Of a stretch of DNA of 64,000 bases, positions 25,509-36,408 are shown piece by piece. How positions within the stretch are numbered: position 1 is the first letter of the stretch; each line of letters starts with the position of its first letter. Both the position numbers and the translations under genes were made by a program. The notes beneath the pieces are model-generated. The model was not told the DNA's origin and ran no database searches. It saw only the letters and a program-made list of their open reading frames with translations. Origin of the DNA: Dimorphilus gyrociliatus (Eukaryota > Annelida > Polychaeta > Dinophilidae); the NCBI GenBank assembly GCA_904063045.1, contig CAJFCJ010000001.1:1929501-1993500 (forward strand), in the 5' to 3' direction.

Positions 25509-26489
25509 TTAATCGATAACAATTCCACTTGGAGAAAGTATATCTCTTTGTATATTATCAATATTAATATCCGTATTTGGTGTTTCTGTCATAGAGCGAA
25601 TATCAATTTGGCTATCGGTTAAATTATCAGTCTTTTCATTATTCTCTGTGTTGTCTATTTCGATACTTTCGTCGTGAGATAATCCCCTTTTATTTGTTGT
25701 AATTAGGGTTGATTGTTCGTAACTAGGATGAAAGTCCACTGTATTTTCAGATACTGTTTCTAATTTTGTACTCTTATTTGCCTGCTTTTCATCAGCTTGA
25801 TTTAATGTATCGTCTCGCTGACGACGCAAAAGTAATTGAAGTTGAAGTTTGTTTGTAAAGAAAATTTTCTTCCAACCGAGTTTCGAAGCTAAACTTTCAA
25901 TGTCTGGACTAATGGCTTCTGTATGTCTTTGAAATAGATTCTTCCACGTATCTTCCAAATTGCATATAGAGTCAAAAAACCGATTTGTTTTTGTCAAATT
26001 ATCTATATCCTCCAATTCGAGATAATTAAAAATCTTTAAGAGAATTTTCTCCGGTAATCTTGGCAGATAGTCAATTTGACCTCTAGCAACAGCTTTAGCA
26101 TAATTTAGCACTGATTTACCCAATACTCGTAGAATTTCGCCTGTTGTGTTTTTTTTATATAGTTAATTATAAAGCAGAAAAAATTTATAAAATCAAATTT
26201 TATTTTTTTTTTACTTTGCATCCTATCATCGTATAAAAAATCTTCATGTGTATCTCTTTCTTCCTTAGGATGAATGTGCGAATCGTTTCTCAGTGAAATT
26301 CTCCATGTTCTGAATATAAACTGAAAAGTTAAGTTATTGGTATTATAACAATGTTGAGGACTCCTCTCGTAAACGTTTATAGTCTACCTCATTAACAGTT
26401 ACAACCAATTGGCAATAATCTTTGGAAGGCGATGGAGCTGTGGCTGAATATGAAAATATTTCGCCGTTTTTCGGCAACAGCGAGGCCAT
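25509..26489 (-). CDS. FBXO36: F-box protein FBXO36
   Basis: F-box proteins recruit substrates to SCF ubiquitin ligases. Three exons: 26388-26489, 26215-26320 and 25509-26140, about 279 residues (human about 188). The N-terminus MASLLPKNG...PSKDYCQLVVT mirrors human MASWLP...PSKDYYQLLVT; FIFRTWRISLRND and DTHEDFL match the second block. The F-box follows (LPRLPEKILLKIFNYLELEDI...W) and then the family's KKIFFTNKLQLQLLLRRQ. Beyond it, about 85 extra residues rich in Asp, Thr and Asn (DNLTDSQID, MTETPNTDI) are absent from the vertebrate protein and look disordered. It starts 295 bp from the divergent MEP50-like gene. Substrate unknown. Confidence 0.93.
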
Positions 26490-26783
26490 TTTGGAGACGC
26501 TTTTTGTTACTATGGAGATTAGAAAAAAATACTTTAAAAAAATTTTCTACAGCCTATTAATAAATAAATAAATATATTAAAGTATTACTGAAAGTGTTGA
26601 TTTCAAAAAATATTTTCAATATTTTCTCTGAGAACACGAACCGTACTATTTTATAAAATCCTTCATCCGGCGAGTGGGATATCCTAATCACGTTACTTAA
26701 TTATCGCTCTTAGGCCGGTTTTGTCGACGTAATTTTGGCTTACTGCACTAACATTTTATATCTATAATATTACCAAACTCAAC
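26490..26783. promoter_or_regulatory. Bidirectional promoter region
   Basis: 294 bp separating the divergent start codons of FBXO36 and the MEP50-like gene. It contains a GC-richer patch (about 26,660-26,740) with a TTATCGCTC and GGCCGGTTTTG. Bidirectional use is inferred from layout only. Confidence 0.4.
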
Positions 26784-27767
26784 ATGAATAGGCATAAAAA
26801 TATAGACTTTTTATCCCTTCATAAAGGTTTGCTAAATAAACATACATGTTATTAAACTAATACCAAGCAATTACAGAATCGCAGAATCTTTTAGTAGCTG
26901 CTTCGTGCTTAACATACAATAAATGGAGTACAAAGTTTCTCATCTACGACAAAATTCCTGAAAAGTTTTCAGAACCATTAGAGAGTAATATATCAGACGA
27001 ATTCAATACCACAAGTTGTTGTGGTGAAATCTTAGAAAAAGGAAAATTCGTTGTGGGAGACGACGATGGAAACCTTGCACTTTTATCCTACGACAAATCC
27101 GGAATAATGGAGTTGAACAAATATCCTGTAGCTGATTCTGGACTTACATCACTAATAACTGACTCCAACAATACAGTTATTTGCGGGTCGTTCGATGGAC
27201 ATGTTAAGGTATTTCTTTTGGACGAGGAAAGAATGACTGATTTCTATGATCTTCATTTGGCTAAAGTATGCTCTATTTATTCACTGAATTCAACAAATTT
27301 ATTTTGTTCAACATCACTTGATGGGACGTGCTTGCTTGTTGATCGAAAGTTGAAATCGCCAGCTAAAGTAATAATGAATTGTCCTGAAAATCCTCCCACG
27401 TCAGTTTGGGCTAAAGACAGTAGCAGCTTTATAATTGGTATTTAATTGAATAACAATTACAATGCGATAATTTATAATGCTATATTTCACTAAAGGAACT
27501 GAAGCCGGAACTGTTCAAGAGTACGACTTACGGAATGGAGCACATCCACTTAAAGAATATTTTCAACATAATAGATCTGTCACTAAAGTTCTAAAACATA
27601 ACAACGCGATTGTTTCTTCTGCCGAAGATGGTTGTATATGTACCATTAAGAAGGAAGAAAGTAGAAAATTTGCCGTACATACAGACATTGTTACTGATAT
27701 GATAGATGTAGGTTATATTTTGTCTTGTGGTTGGGACGGAAAAATTTGTAAATTTACGGAAATATAG
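26784..27767 (+). CDS. WD40 protein, MEP50 (WDR77)-like
   Basis: Three exons: 26784-26826, 26877-27437 and 27496-27767, phases consistent, about 291 residues. WD40-like units are readable (GSFDGHVKVFLLD, TSLDGTCLLVDRK, SSAEDGCICTIKK, CGWDGKICKF). Block order and spacing recall MEP50: a unit ending LLVDRKLKSPAKVI followed by CPENPPTSVWA (human LLWDTRCPKPASQI...APGYLPTSLAW), and the last blade HTDIVTDMIDVGYILSCGWDG (human HRDFVRDATW...LLTTVGWDH). MEP50 is the obligate partner of the arginine methyltransferase PRMT5. The match is from memory and sequence identity is low, so another WD40 family is possible. Confidence 0.6.
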
Positions 27768-27788
27768 AGATTGAGATGCATTATTTCT

Positions 27789-29129
27789 TCATTCTATAAT
27801 AAACGGTAAAGTTTTATAATAATCTAGACTAAATTTTGGCCGACAATATGACTTGGCCATGATCCATGCTTCGAAGCAGTCCAAAGCATAAGCATCAAAT
27901 TGAACGTCGAATTTGTTTACAAAGAAATGCTGCTTCAGCATAATTGCAGAGAGATCCGAAACACTAAAAACACACACGCCTCTCAGCCACTTTCCTTTAC
28001 AGTTGTATTCGCCACTCCAGCCGGCAAATACAGCCAACCAAGGCTTTTTTTGAGGAATACCTCTATATCCTCCAGGTGTATGCAAATGAGGATTAGCGTA
28101 TAAATGATGTAAGGTCGCCCAGTAATGTTCATCAGGGCTCCAAGTTTTTCTAGACCATTCCAACAGGCGTATCGATTTCTCGTCGTTAATAATGTAATGT
28201 ACAAAATTTCTGCTAAAAATAGCGTATGCACTGCCTCTTACGATTTTAGTGCCATCAGGAGGTGGAGGATTTTTTTTTCCAGTTTTTTTCAAAAAAGATT
28301 TGTTATCCTCAATGACTTCTATCCATTCATCTTCAAATCTTGATCTGATTGGTCTATCAAAGAGACCCTCAACATCGTTAGCTCCATTATAAATATTTAA
28401 AACCTGAACCATTTCATAATTGGTCATACGAGGAAAAGCTGTTCCAGCAGTATTCATTAAATATTTCCAATTTGTAGTAGATTTCAAAAGAAGCTCCATA
28501 CATTTTATATCAGCCAATAATCTACTAAAACCCGCATAGACAACATCTATTGAAGGGTCTATTACGAAGACATTATTAAAACAAGAACTTATTCCCCTTA
28601 TGGCATCATGAAACACTTTTGGTGAACTCTTATCAACATGTATACAAAATATATTATGAGGCCTCCATAAAGCTCTTAATTGTCTTTCAACTTGTTCTGC
28701 ATTAAAGTGCACTATCATATTGAAAGCTAAAGGAAAATTTAATTCTTCATCGGAGATCTCATCTTCAATATATCCCAGTGATTTCAACTTCGAGCAGTCT
28801 TTGCTTAATTCTATAAAGTCAGAATCTCTTCTCTTTATCCGAGGATAATTCTTCCTAAATGATGATAATATTTTCATATCGTTGTCATTTAGAGTTTTAT
28901 AAATTAGATTTCTGCATGTGTATGGAAAGTTGACGGAGTAGTGCTGTCTTATTGACATAGGCTTTGAGTCTAAGAACGGTATAGAACAGTTTTCCCAATC
29001 TCTAGTATCCACTCTGCGATAAATTCTAACATTTTTCGAGTTATTGATGGTGAATGACACTCTAATATACACATAAACAGCTATTATCATCAAAGCCATC
29101 CAAAAACGTAAATGACTTTTTTTAAACAT
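27789..29129 (-). CDS. Beta-1,6-GlcNAc transferase (GT14, GCNT-like)
   Basis: Intronless 446-residue type II Golgi enzyme of the core-2/I-branching family (GT14), which transfers GlcNAc from UDP-GlcNAc in beta-1,6 linkage to build branched O-glycans. It has a short basic N-terminus, a signal anchor (FWMALMIIAVYVYI, residues about 10-24), a stem, and the Branch domain from about residue 130: PLAFNMIVHFNAEQVERQL, IFCIHVDKSSPKVF, NVFV, VYAGFSRLLADIKCMELLL, WKYLMNTAGTAFP, then a region with RGSAYAIFSRNFVHYI and WSPDEHYWATL. Cysteines along the catalytic domain match the family's disulphide pattern in general placement. Acceptor preference (core 2 versus I-branching) cannot be told. It ends 21 bp from the MEP50-like stop. 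Confidence 0.93.
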   Translation of the reverse strand: MFKKSHLRFWMALMIIAVYVYIRVSFTINNSKNVRIYRRVDTRDWENCSIPFLDSKPMSIRQHYSVNFPYTCRNLIYKTLNDNDMKILSSFRKNYPRIKRRDSDFIELSKDCSKLKSLGYIEDEISDEELNFPLAFNMIVHFNAEQVERQLRALWRPHNIFCIHVDKSSPKVFHDAIRGISSCFNNVFVIDPSIDVVYAGFSRLLADIKCMELLLKSTTNWKYLMNTAGTAFPRMTNYEMVQVLNIYNGANDVEGLFDRPIRSRFEDEWIEVIEDNKSFLKKTGKKNPPPPDGTKIVRGSAYAIFSRNFVHYIINDEKSIRLLEWSRKTWSPDEHYWATLHHLYANPHLHTPGGYRGIPQKKPWLAVFAGWSGEYNCKGKWLRGVCVFSVSDLSAIMLKQHFFVNKFDVQFDAYALDCFEAWIMAKSYCRPKFSLDYYKTLPFIIE

Positions 29130-29438
29130 TTTAAAAAATTTTAATTATTTGCACATTTGATCTACAGTAAAAACGTAAAGCGATAATTCCAAGATATTGA
29201 AAAAAAAACTGTCATTATGAATTAATACTCCGGGGTTATTTTGATCTTGGGTGATAACTGAGCGATAATGAACGCCGATGAGGTCTGACACGTGACGAAA
29301 CCGGATGTTATATGAGTTTTTTCCTCTGAAATCTCGTATAGTCTCTTCTCGTTCGTTACCGCATCGTCTCGTGTCGAACAACACAACCTTTCATTTAACG
29401 ACGACTTTAGCATTATTTTTAAAAAGAGCTGAAGAAAA
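29130..29438. promoter_or_regulatory. Bidirectional promoter region (GCNT-like/TRA2)
   Basis: 309 bp between divergent start codons. GC-richer around 29,265-29,400, with several CpG sites, which fits a shared promoter. No TATA element is evident. The open frames reported on the minus strand here are not supported. Confidence 0.4.
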
Positions 29439-30798
29439 ATGAGTGATAGAGAGGTATTTTATAATTTGGTCTATTGCATATATTATTTAGTTAAGAATTA
29501 GCAAGTATATCACATATTTCACATAACAAGGAAGAACAACATGGACGCGACTCGACAAGTTCACAGATAAAGCTCGTTTTAAAAAACAGAACTGAGTTAT
29601 ATACGCCGCTTTTATATATTTATTGAAATAACTTACTTTCTAAAATCCATTTTATAAACTTGAGAGATCCATTGAATGATTTATAAATTTGTTTTCCTAC
29701 TTTAGAGTCAAGCTTCCAGATCAAGATCTCGTTCGCCTGCTCATGAGCGTGACAGATACAGTAGGAGCCGTTCGTATTCAAGAGGAAGAGAGAGAAGGTT
29801 TGTAATAGTATTTTTTATTAATTGCCCATATGAATATGCTTGAGAACGCCGCTCAAGTTGGAAATAGTGTGAAGATAAATGAGACGAACATTCATAATAG
29901 TTTATGATAGTTTATAAAGTTGCGAACTCTCATTTCTTCTATTTTCCACAGTCGTAGGCGTGACTACTATGACAGTCGAAGATAGTAAGTCATATTCCAA
30001 ACGGAAATAAATAAATTACAATCTGTTCTTTAGTTCCAGGAGCCGCTCCCGCTCCTACTCACCATATTCAAGGGGATACAGACGACGATCACCAGTTCGC
30101 AGACGCCGCAGTAGATCTTTCAGTCCTATGTCAAGTCGCAAACGACACCTAGGAAACAGAGAAAACCCGAAAGCGTCTAGATGTGTAGGAGTCTTCGGAC
30201 TATCCTTATACACTCACGAACGAGACATTCGTCAAATGTTTGAAAAATATGGAGAAATAGAAGATGTCCAATTAGTATATGATCGTCAAACTGGCCGTTC
30301 CAGAGGATTTTGCTTCATTTACTATAAAAATTTGGAGGACTCCATAGAAGTAAGATGTGATAAAATATCTTTGAGTAAACTAAATCGTTATATTCTAGGC
30401 AAAAGAACGAGCAGCAGGTATGGAATTGGATGGGGCTCGCATTAGAGTAGATTTTTCAATTACCGAACGAGCACACACACCGACACCCGGTATTTATTTG
30501 GGAAAACCGTCTCGCAGGTAATAGAATGGCATTTGTACAGTTACTGATTAAAATCGGCATAATGTTATTCAGTGATCATAGAGGAGGATACAGGGATTAC
30601 AGAAGATCCTATAGGCGTACTCCGTCTCCTTACTACCGAAGATCGAGATATTCGAGATCAAGATCTCGAAGCTATTCACCGCGTAAGTTTATGGGACTAA
30701 GTTTTGTTTTTTCAAATGATATATTTTTTCAATTTAAAAAAATCGTGATGAAAATGTATGGTTAAATTCATAAAATTGAATTTTCAGGTCGCTACTAA
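29439..30798 (+). CDS. TRA2: Splicing regulator Transformer-2
   Basis: TRA2 is a nuclear SR-like protein that binds GAA-rich exonic enhancers. Seven exons: 29439-29453, 29706-29797, 29952-29984, 30034-30349, 30399-30517, 30573-30682 and 30788-30798, about 231 residues. It has two Arg/Ser-rich domains flanking one RRM (residues about 97-173) with RNP2 CVGVFGL and RNP1 [10 protein letters not shown]. The family-specific linker RRIRVDFSI-like / [12 protein letters not shown] follows the RRM. The C-terminal RS domain is short ([15 protein letters not shown]). Intron 1 (252 bp) is the longest and contains a GAA-rich patch discussed below. An AATAAA lies near 30,974. A decayed copy of exon 5 lies 2.2 kb downstream. 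Confidence 0.96.
29531..29558 (+). other. Candidate TRA2 poison exon in intron 1
   Basis: 28 bp bounded by an AG (ACAAG) and a GT (ACAAGTTC), opening GAAGAACAAC. GAAGAA is the known TRA2 binding motif. Inclusion after phase-0 exon 1 would shift frame. Splice-site strength is poor, so this is a hypothesis only. Confidence 0.25.
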
Positions 30799-32960
30799 GT
30801 TTTGAAAGGTTCATTGCTAACATTAGGAGCGGTGTTTAATGTTGGTTGGATACGGCACGATGGGATGAACTGTGTTTGTATCATTTTTGTAGCTCTTATA
30901 TAAACCCACGTAGATTTTTCATAATTATGTTAACCAAGATAAATTCAATAAGTTCGTTTCCAGTAAAGTATCAAATAAAAGTGTATGTGTGTTGTATATG
31001 TTGCACAATCGGCTAATCTAATTTGTTTTACTGTAAGGTAATGAAAATTGAAGATAAATGAAAGAAAAATGAAAGTATATAGAGAAGTTAGAAGGGCTGA
31101 AGTTGGTCTTCTATTAGATCATCTGAAATTGTGTGCGCTTTAACTCAGCCACTTCCAAAACGCGAAAATTTAATAGAAGTGCGAAAATTTAATAGAAGTA
31201 TGAAAATTTCTCGTAGAAAATCGAAAAAAACTAAAGTAATAGCAAAATAGCTTGCTTGAAGATTTTCCCGAGATCGAAGTTCTAGGCGAATTATTCTGAA
31301 AACTGAAGAGTGGTTAATGATAATAGTAACACGAACACGATAGCGCTGCTTAAATTCATTTTACGCAGGCAGTCTGCGAAATCAGTAGGGTGGTTTGAAG
31401 TAATGTAATTCAAAATAAGAAAGAAGACAGGTACGTATAAGTGAATTGCTTAAAAATCATTCATTTCATGTAGACAACCGCAACGAAATCTGAATGAGTA
31501 TGATTCTATATCCTACAATCAATTATGAGAAGGTTAAGAAGACTTGCGAACTGACAAATTAACTCAATTTATTGGGTAAACATTGCAATTGGATATTTAT
31601 TATATATCAGAAATTGTAATTTGTAAATAAATTCTAATTTCATCACTTGTCTAAAAGAAACTTAAAAGTAACGAAATTAACTGTAATTAGCCAAGATATA
31701 GATTTTACTTTTTTTTTAATTTGCTCAATAGGCAATACAGCTGATAGCCTTCAGATAGGGATTTTAGATATACAATACAAATTAGATATATTGAAATTAG
31801 ACAAACTAAGATATAAAAATAAGAATCTTCTTAATAGTTAAAGCATTCTTTTATCTAATTTTTTTATTTAAAGCTGCAAGAAGCAACAAATGGTAATTGT
31901 GAATTGTATCAAATAGATCTGACTGTCCAATAGGACTTGATTTCTAAACATAACCGAAAGGGTTACATTTAAATAAATTGAATAGAGCGATCGCTGAATT
32001 CCGCCTAAGGTTAATAGATTTCACTGATTGCTATTCATTACGAAGATAAGATAGGGCTTCTCATCCGACTGTGTAATTTATTCTTAAAATTGATTAAAAG
32101 TAAGATAGGTTGATTGAATACAGAAGTGTAATTTTAAACTGGTTGCCACGTATTTCTCAATTTATCTCTCTCTGAAATGCCAACTTGCACTTTCCGTGGC
32201 ATTCTTATTTTGAGACAGGTAAACTATCCAAGGAAATACTGCCAACTGACTACATACACAATAGCAAGAATAAATTCTTACGGACTAGAATTTTCCTTTT
32301 TATGAAATAATTACGTAGAGACAGCAAATCCTATAAAAGGTGTACTATTGAACGAGATATTTTTTATTCCTCTTGAATATAATATCTTTTATATATAGTA
32401 ATAATATTAGTTGAATAAATACCTCGAAATGTATAAGTTTTTTTAAAGCAACTAGCGAATAGTATTCTGCTATTGATTTTTCCTACCTCAGGTAGAACAC
32501 ATATATCAAACTTTTAATTAAATTCTATCAATAGTTGCCCCTTTAAAACTATTATCTTTCAACAAAAACCGGTTACGTATGCGTTCGTCAATCTAGCTTT
32601 GATTGCCTCTATAAACGAGAAATCCACCGTGGCGTCTTAAAATATACTAACAATGAAAGCGTAGAAGTGAAGCGAGTCAGGGGGCGTGGGTAAAGGGTTT
32701 TATATTTAAGTCATTTGGCACGAAAGCTCGTGGTATAAAAAGGCCACCTTATGATTCAAGAACGGCGTCTGTAATTGATTAAGTAGTAAATTACCTGTCA
32801 TAGATCATCAGAGCGCCATCTCACGAACTGCGTCGCATTCCTTAGTAAGTATAGCGGAAGACTTTATTATAGTTCCTATGGAGAGTGGGCGTAATGAAAA
32901 GAATGTAACGAAATAGTAACTAAATAAATAGAGCTGAAGAATGCGTTTTATCCGAAAAGG
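30799..32960. other. Gene-free stretch downstream of TRA2
   Basis: TRA2 3' untranslated region to about 30,990, then unassigned sequence. It contains a 19-bp unit repeated twice plus a partial copy (31,162-31,210, unit GCGAAAATTTAATAGAAGT). A promoter-like patch has a GC box (GGGGCGTGGG, 32,681-32,690) and TATAAAAAGG (32,734-32,743), with no open frame after it. Parts of 32,650-32,960 weakly resemble TRA2 exon 4, but I could not align them convincingly. Confidence 0.45.
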
Positions 32961-33076
32961 GCAAGAGCCGTGAGAATGGAAAATGTACGACTCCCGCATA
33001 TGTCAAGATATTTTTCAATTAAAAGAATGAACATGAACCTAGCACCTGGTATTTACTCGAAGAAGTAGTCTCGAAG
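32961..33076 (+). pseudogene. Decayed copy of TRA2 exon 5
   Basis: 116 bp that align end to end with TRA2 exon 5 (30399-30517, 119 bp). In the matching frame the fossil reads FSIKRMNMNLAPGIYSKK, stop, SRR where TRA2 reads [22 protein letters not shown]. Matching DNA blocks include TTTTTCAATTA and GGTATTTA, and the donor (AG/GTAA) is at the same place. An in-frame TAG (33,066-33,068) and loss of one codon show it cannot code as TRA2. It is on the same strand as TRA2, 2.2 kb past its stop, so a partial tandem duplication is likely. The other exons were not found. Confidence 0.7.
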
Positions 33077-36000
33077 GTAACTGATAGTATTGTATGTCAT
33101 CGACTGTTTACCAAACTACAAATGCATTATACAACCAGTTGCAATGGTTCTTTATAAAATATATTACAAACTACAGAAAAGAAGAGCACTGTAAAAATAT
33201 CTCTAGTATGTCTAAAGTATATAGAATTTTCGCTCGATTTTTTATCCATCGTTTGTTACCAACGACAAGAATGGATTGAATGTCAACTTACCGATTTCAA
33301 GTTAATTAATTCAATTTATTCTAATTAAATTGATTTACAAATAATAAAAAAGTATGTGATTTGAATATAAAATATTCCATATTGAAATCACGTAGTAGGT
33401 CATACGAAGCCGTAAACTGATTGTTGCTTAGCGTTGCGCGGTTGATTAGTTAGAAAATAAAAGATTTTAATATTATCCGAATTATTTTTTTTTTAAAAAA
33501 AAAGAAAAAAAACATTTAAAAAAACCATTGTATTAATTGGTTTACAACGTTGCTTGTTGTTTTGTTATTCACGCTTTTTTCGACTGTTTTTTTTTTTACT
33601 TTTGTTCTTTTTAAGGAGAGCAATGTATATTGAGCAAATTAGGCATTTACAGATCGAAACGCTGCTCCAAATATACAGATTAGAGCTAATAATTTTGTCA
33701 TGACAAACACAGCACCAGAATACAATCCGTACAATAAGAAAAAAATATATCACAGCAACCAGAATTCGATAGATGGAAACTTAAAAAATGTTTTTGAATA
33801 TTTAGTACAGTAGTAGGCAAGCTCAGGCTATGTTAGGCCCTCGAGATCTTATTTTTAAAGCTCATAACATTATATCTAATAATACAAATTAATGGTTAAA
33901 AAAAAAAGCTGGAAACAAAAAAAAATGTTAATAAAAAATAAATGAAAGTTTATTATTATAAATAAAAGAAAATTTTGCGCGATATGTTGTCATGTAACAA
34001 TATTAAAGGCAGTCAAAAAAATTAGTACAAAATATAAGGCGTCACACGTTGTTATGTCAAACGAGTTACTATCAAAAAAAAAAGAGAAGAAAACAAACTT
34101 TTAATGCAGATTAAACAAAAAAAAAAAAGAAAAAATATGCTTACCAATTAAGTATGAAACGTTTTTAAGAAAAACAAAATTACTACTAACGATTATGCAT
34201 AATTAGGCTTGTGTAAGCATAATAATAACGTGAAGAGAGAGAGATTCTACACAACAAATCTCAAAAACTAAGAGTAAGCAAGAATGAGTAGAAAAGTGAC
34301 GTTTTCGATTATTATGTCAAAAAAGTTTTTTTTTCATTTATAAATGATATATAACTATTTTTCTTATAAAAATTTATACAAATATATATATATATATATA
34401 TGTACAGTATATGTAGATGAATGTAAGTATATACATCTATCCACAATTGTCTTTTTGCATCAACATGCAATGTACATACAAATATTCCTTTTTTAAATTA
34501 TTTTCTATGCGAAAACGTCTCCGTAGTAATTTTTTTCGTATATAAAAAAAAGAATACTACAAATGTAAGAAAATATTAGGCACTTTTTTTTTTGTTTAGA
34601 CACCATAGAGATAATTGCATAGTCTTCAAGGAAATTTTCTTCCGTCTTCATTATTTGTTAACATCGAGCTGCTATGAAGAGAATAACAGGCAATTAGAGC
34701 TTGTTAATTAGCTACGAATAAACTCTCCATTCACATTATCGCCGGGCAATTAATAAATGTTATATTAAAAAGAATGTTAGATAGCAAGTAATGTGAACGA
34801 AGCGTCAACTATTTTACATAAGATCGTTAATAGTTTTTTTTTCTTTTTGATTACGTACGCTAATAATTAGGCGTTAAGAAAGAATCAGTACAAGTACAGG
34901 CACACACACTCAACATTCAAACATCATATCAGCTATATAACATACCCAACATAAGTTTTGCGATAAAATTCATACACATTCTCCTTGTGTATTCGTATAA
35001 TTTATATAAAAGTAAAAGAAAAGAGCAGAAAAATTTATATATGTAATATACAGTTTCAAATGTCCTTTCCTTACTTCTCTGCTATAAGCTGTCTTTAATT
35101 AATAATTTTGTATTTATCAAATACAAGACATGTACGGTATAACATGAACATGTATAAAACGAGATTCAACAATATGATATATATATATATAAAGGATATA
35201 TATATATATAGATATATATATATATAAATTGAGATTTCTATATATAAAAAAATTTACATTTGTCCTTGTTTTTCCTTTTTAAATAAAAAAAATTCATTAT
35301 TTGCCTTCCTCATTTAAATATTTCTTCTTTCTATAAGCCAAACGCAAGAAAAAGAAAACTATTTAGGGTCTTTCTAAAAGTTTCTATGGCCCCAAACTAC
35401 AAGTTAATTTCTTTTTCCTTTGTTCCTGCCTCTTCAATACATACATATACATATATATGTTTTTTTTATAAATTATTTGTCTCTCCTTAATAGTTTTAAA
35501 TTATTTCTTGTCTATAAACATATATATATATATATATATATATTTGTACATACTGTTATAAACTTATACATACAGACAAATATGCGTGTGTGTATAGTTT
35601 CTCAGTTCATTATTGCACGAAACTGTAATCAGCTTATAAATTTAACAACATTCTAGAAAAAAATATAACATTTATAACGATGAACTATCACAATAACCTG
35701 AGCAAATATCAACATAAAAACAATGATAAAAATATTAACGATATGTTTTAATTGTCCTTTTTTTTTTAAAAAACTATTAACTAAAGTTAATTGCGTACGT
35801 AATTAGAAAAAGGAAGAGAATGAGTGTTACCAACCTAGTTTGAAACAGCGAGCCCAGCATTACATAGTAACTTTGTTATAAGGATGAGCCCTGGCATTTG
35901 CTACTCTTCTCTCGTTTCTAATTGCATTGCCACCTTTTAAAGTTAGAAACATTAGTTTAATACAATTATAGCTAAGCGATATGAATTTACAAATGTAACA

Positions 36001-36408
36001 TTTTGAAACCGAAATAACTATTTCATTAGCGGGGTTTTCGTATTTTTTCTTCGAGATAACCTGAAAACCTTGGTGGTTATTCGATTTCAGAATGATTAAT
36101 GAATAAAGAGTAATTAGTATTAGTCGTACTTGTAAGATATCCTTCTAAAGCATTAGATATTTACATGGCAAGACACAAGTTTGGCAGCATACGTATAAAA
36201 AGATAAAATGAGCAAAGAATTGTGCAATTTCAGGAAAATTTGGTTTTTTTAATGGGTTTTTGGTTTTGTTTTGCCAAGTTAGAAATATGTTAAAAACATA
36301 GAATTAATATATAAAAAAAAAAGATAATTTTTCACGAATAATTTTATGGCATGGAATGATTGCACATTCAATTTTTTTTTTGTTTGTTTCTTAGCTTGTG
36401 TCAATCCT
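33077..36408. other. Gene-free stretch, likely QKI 3' UTR in part
   Basis: 3.3 kb without a supported gene. Very AT-rich, with A/T homopolymers and TA microsatellites (34,382-34,402; 35,173-35,226; 35,521-35,543). The part next to 36,409 is presumably QKI 3' untranslated sequence, long in other animals too. Alternative QKI last exons could lie here, but none was recognisable. Confidence 0.5.
35173..35226. repeat. TA microsatellite
   Basis: Three runs of alternating TA separated by AAAGGA and AGA-like interruptions. Confidence 0.85.
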
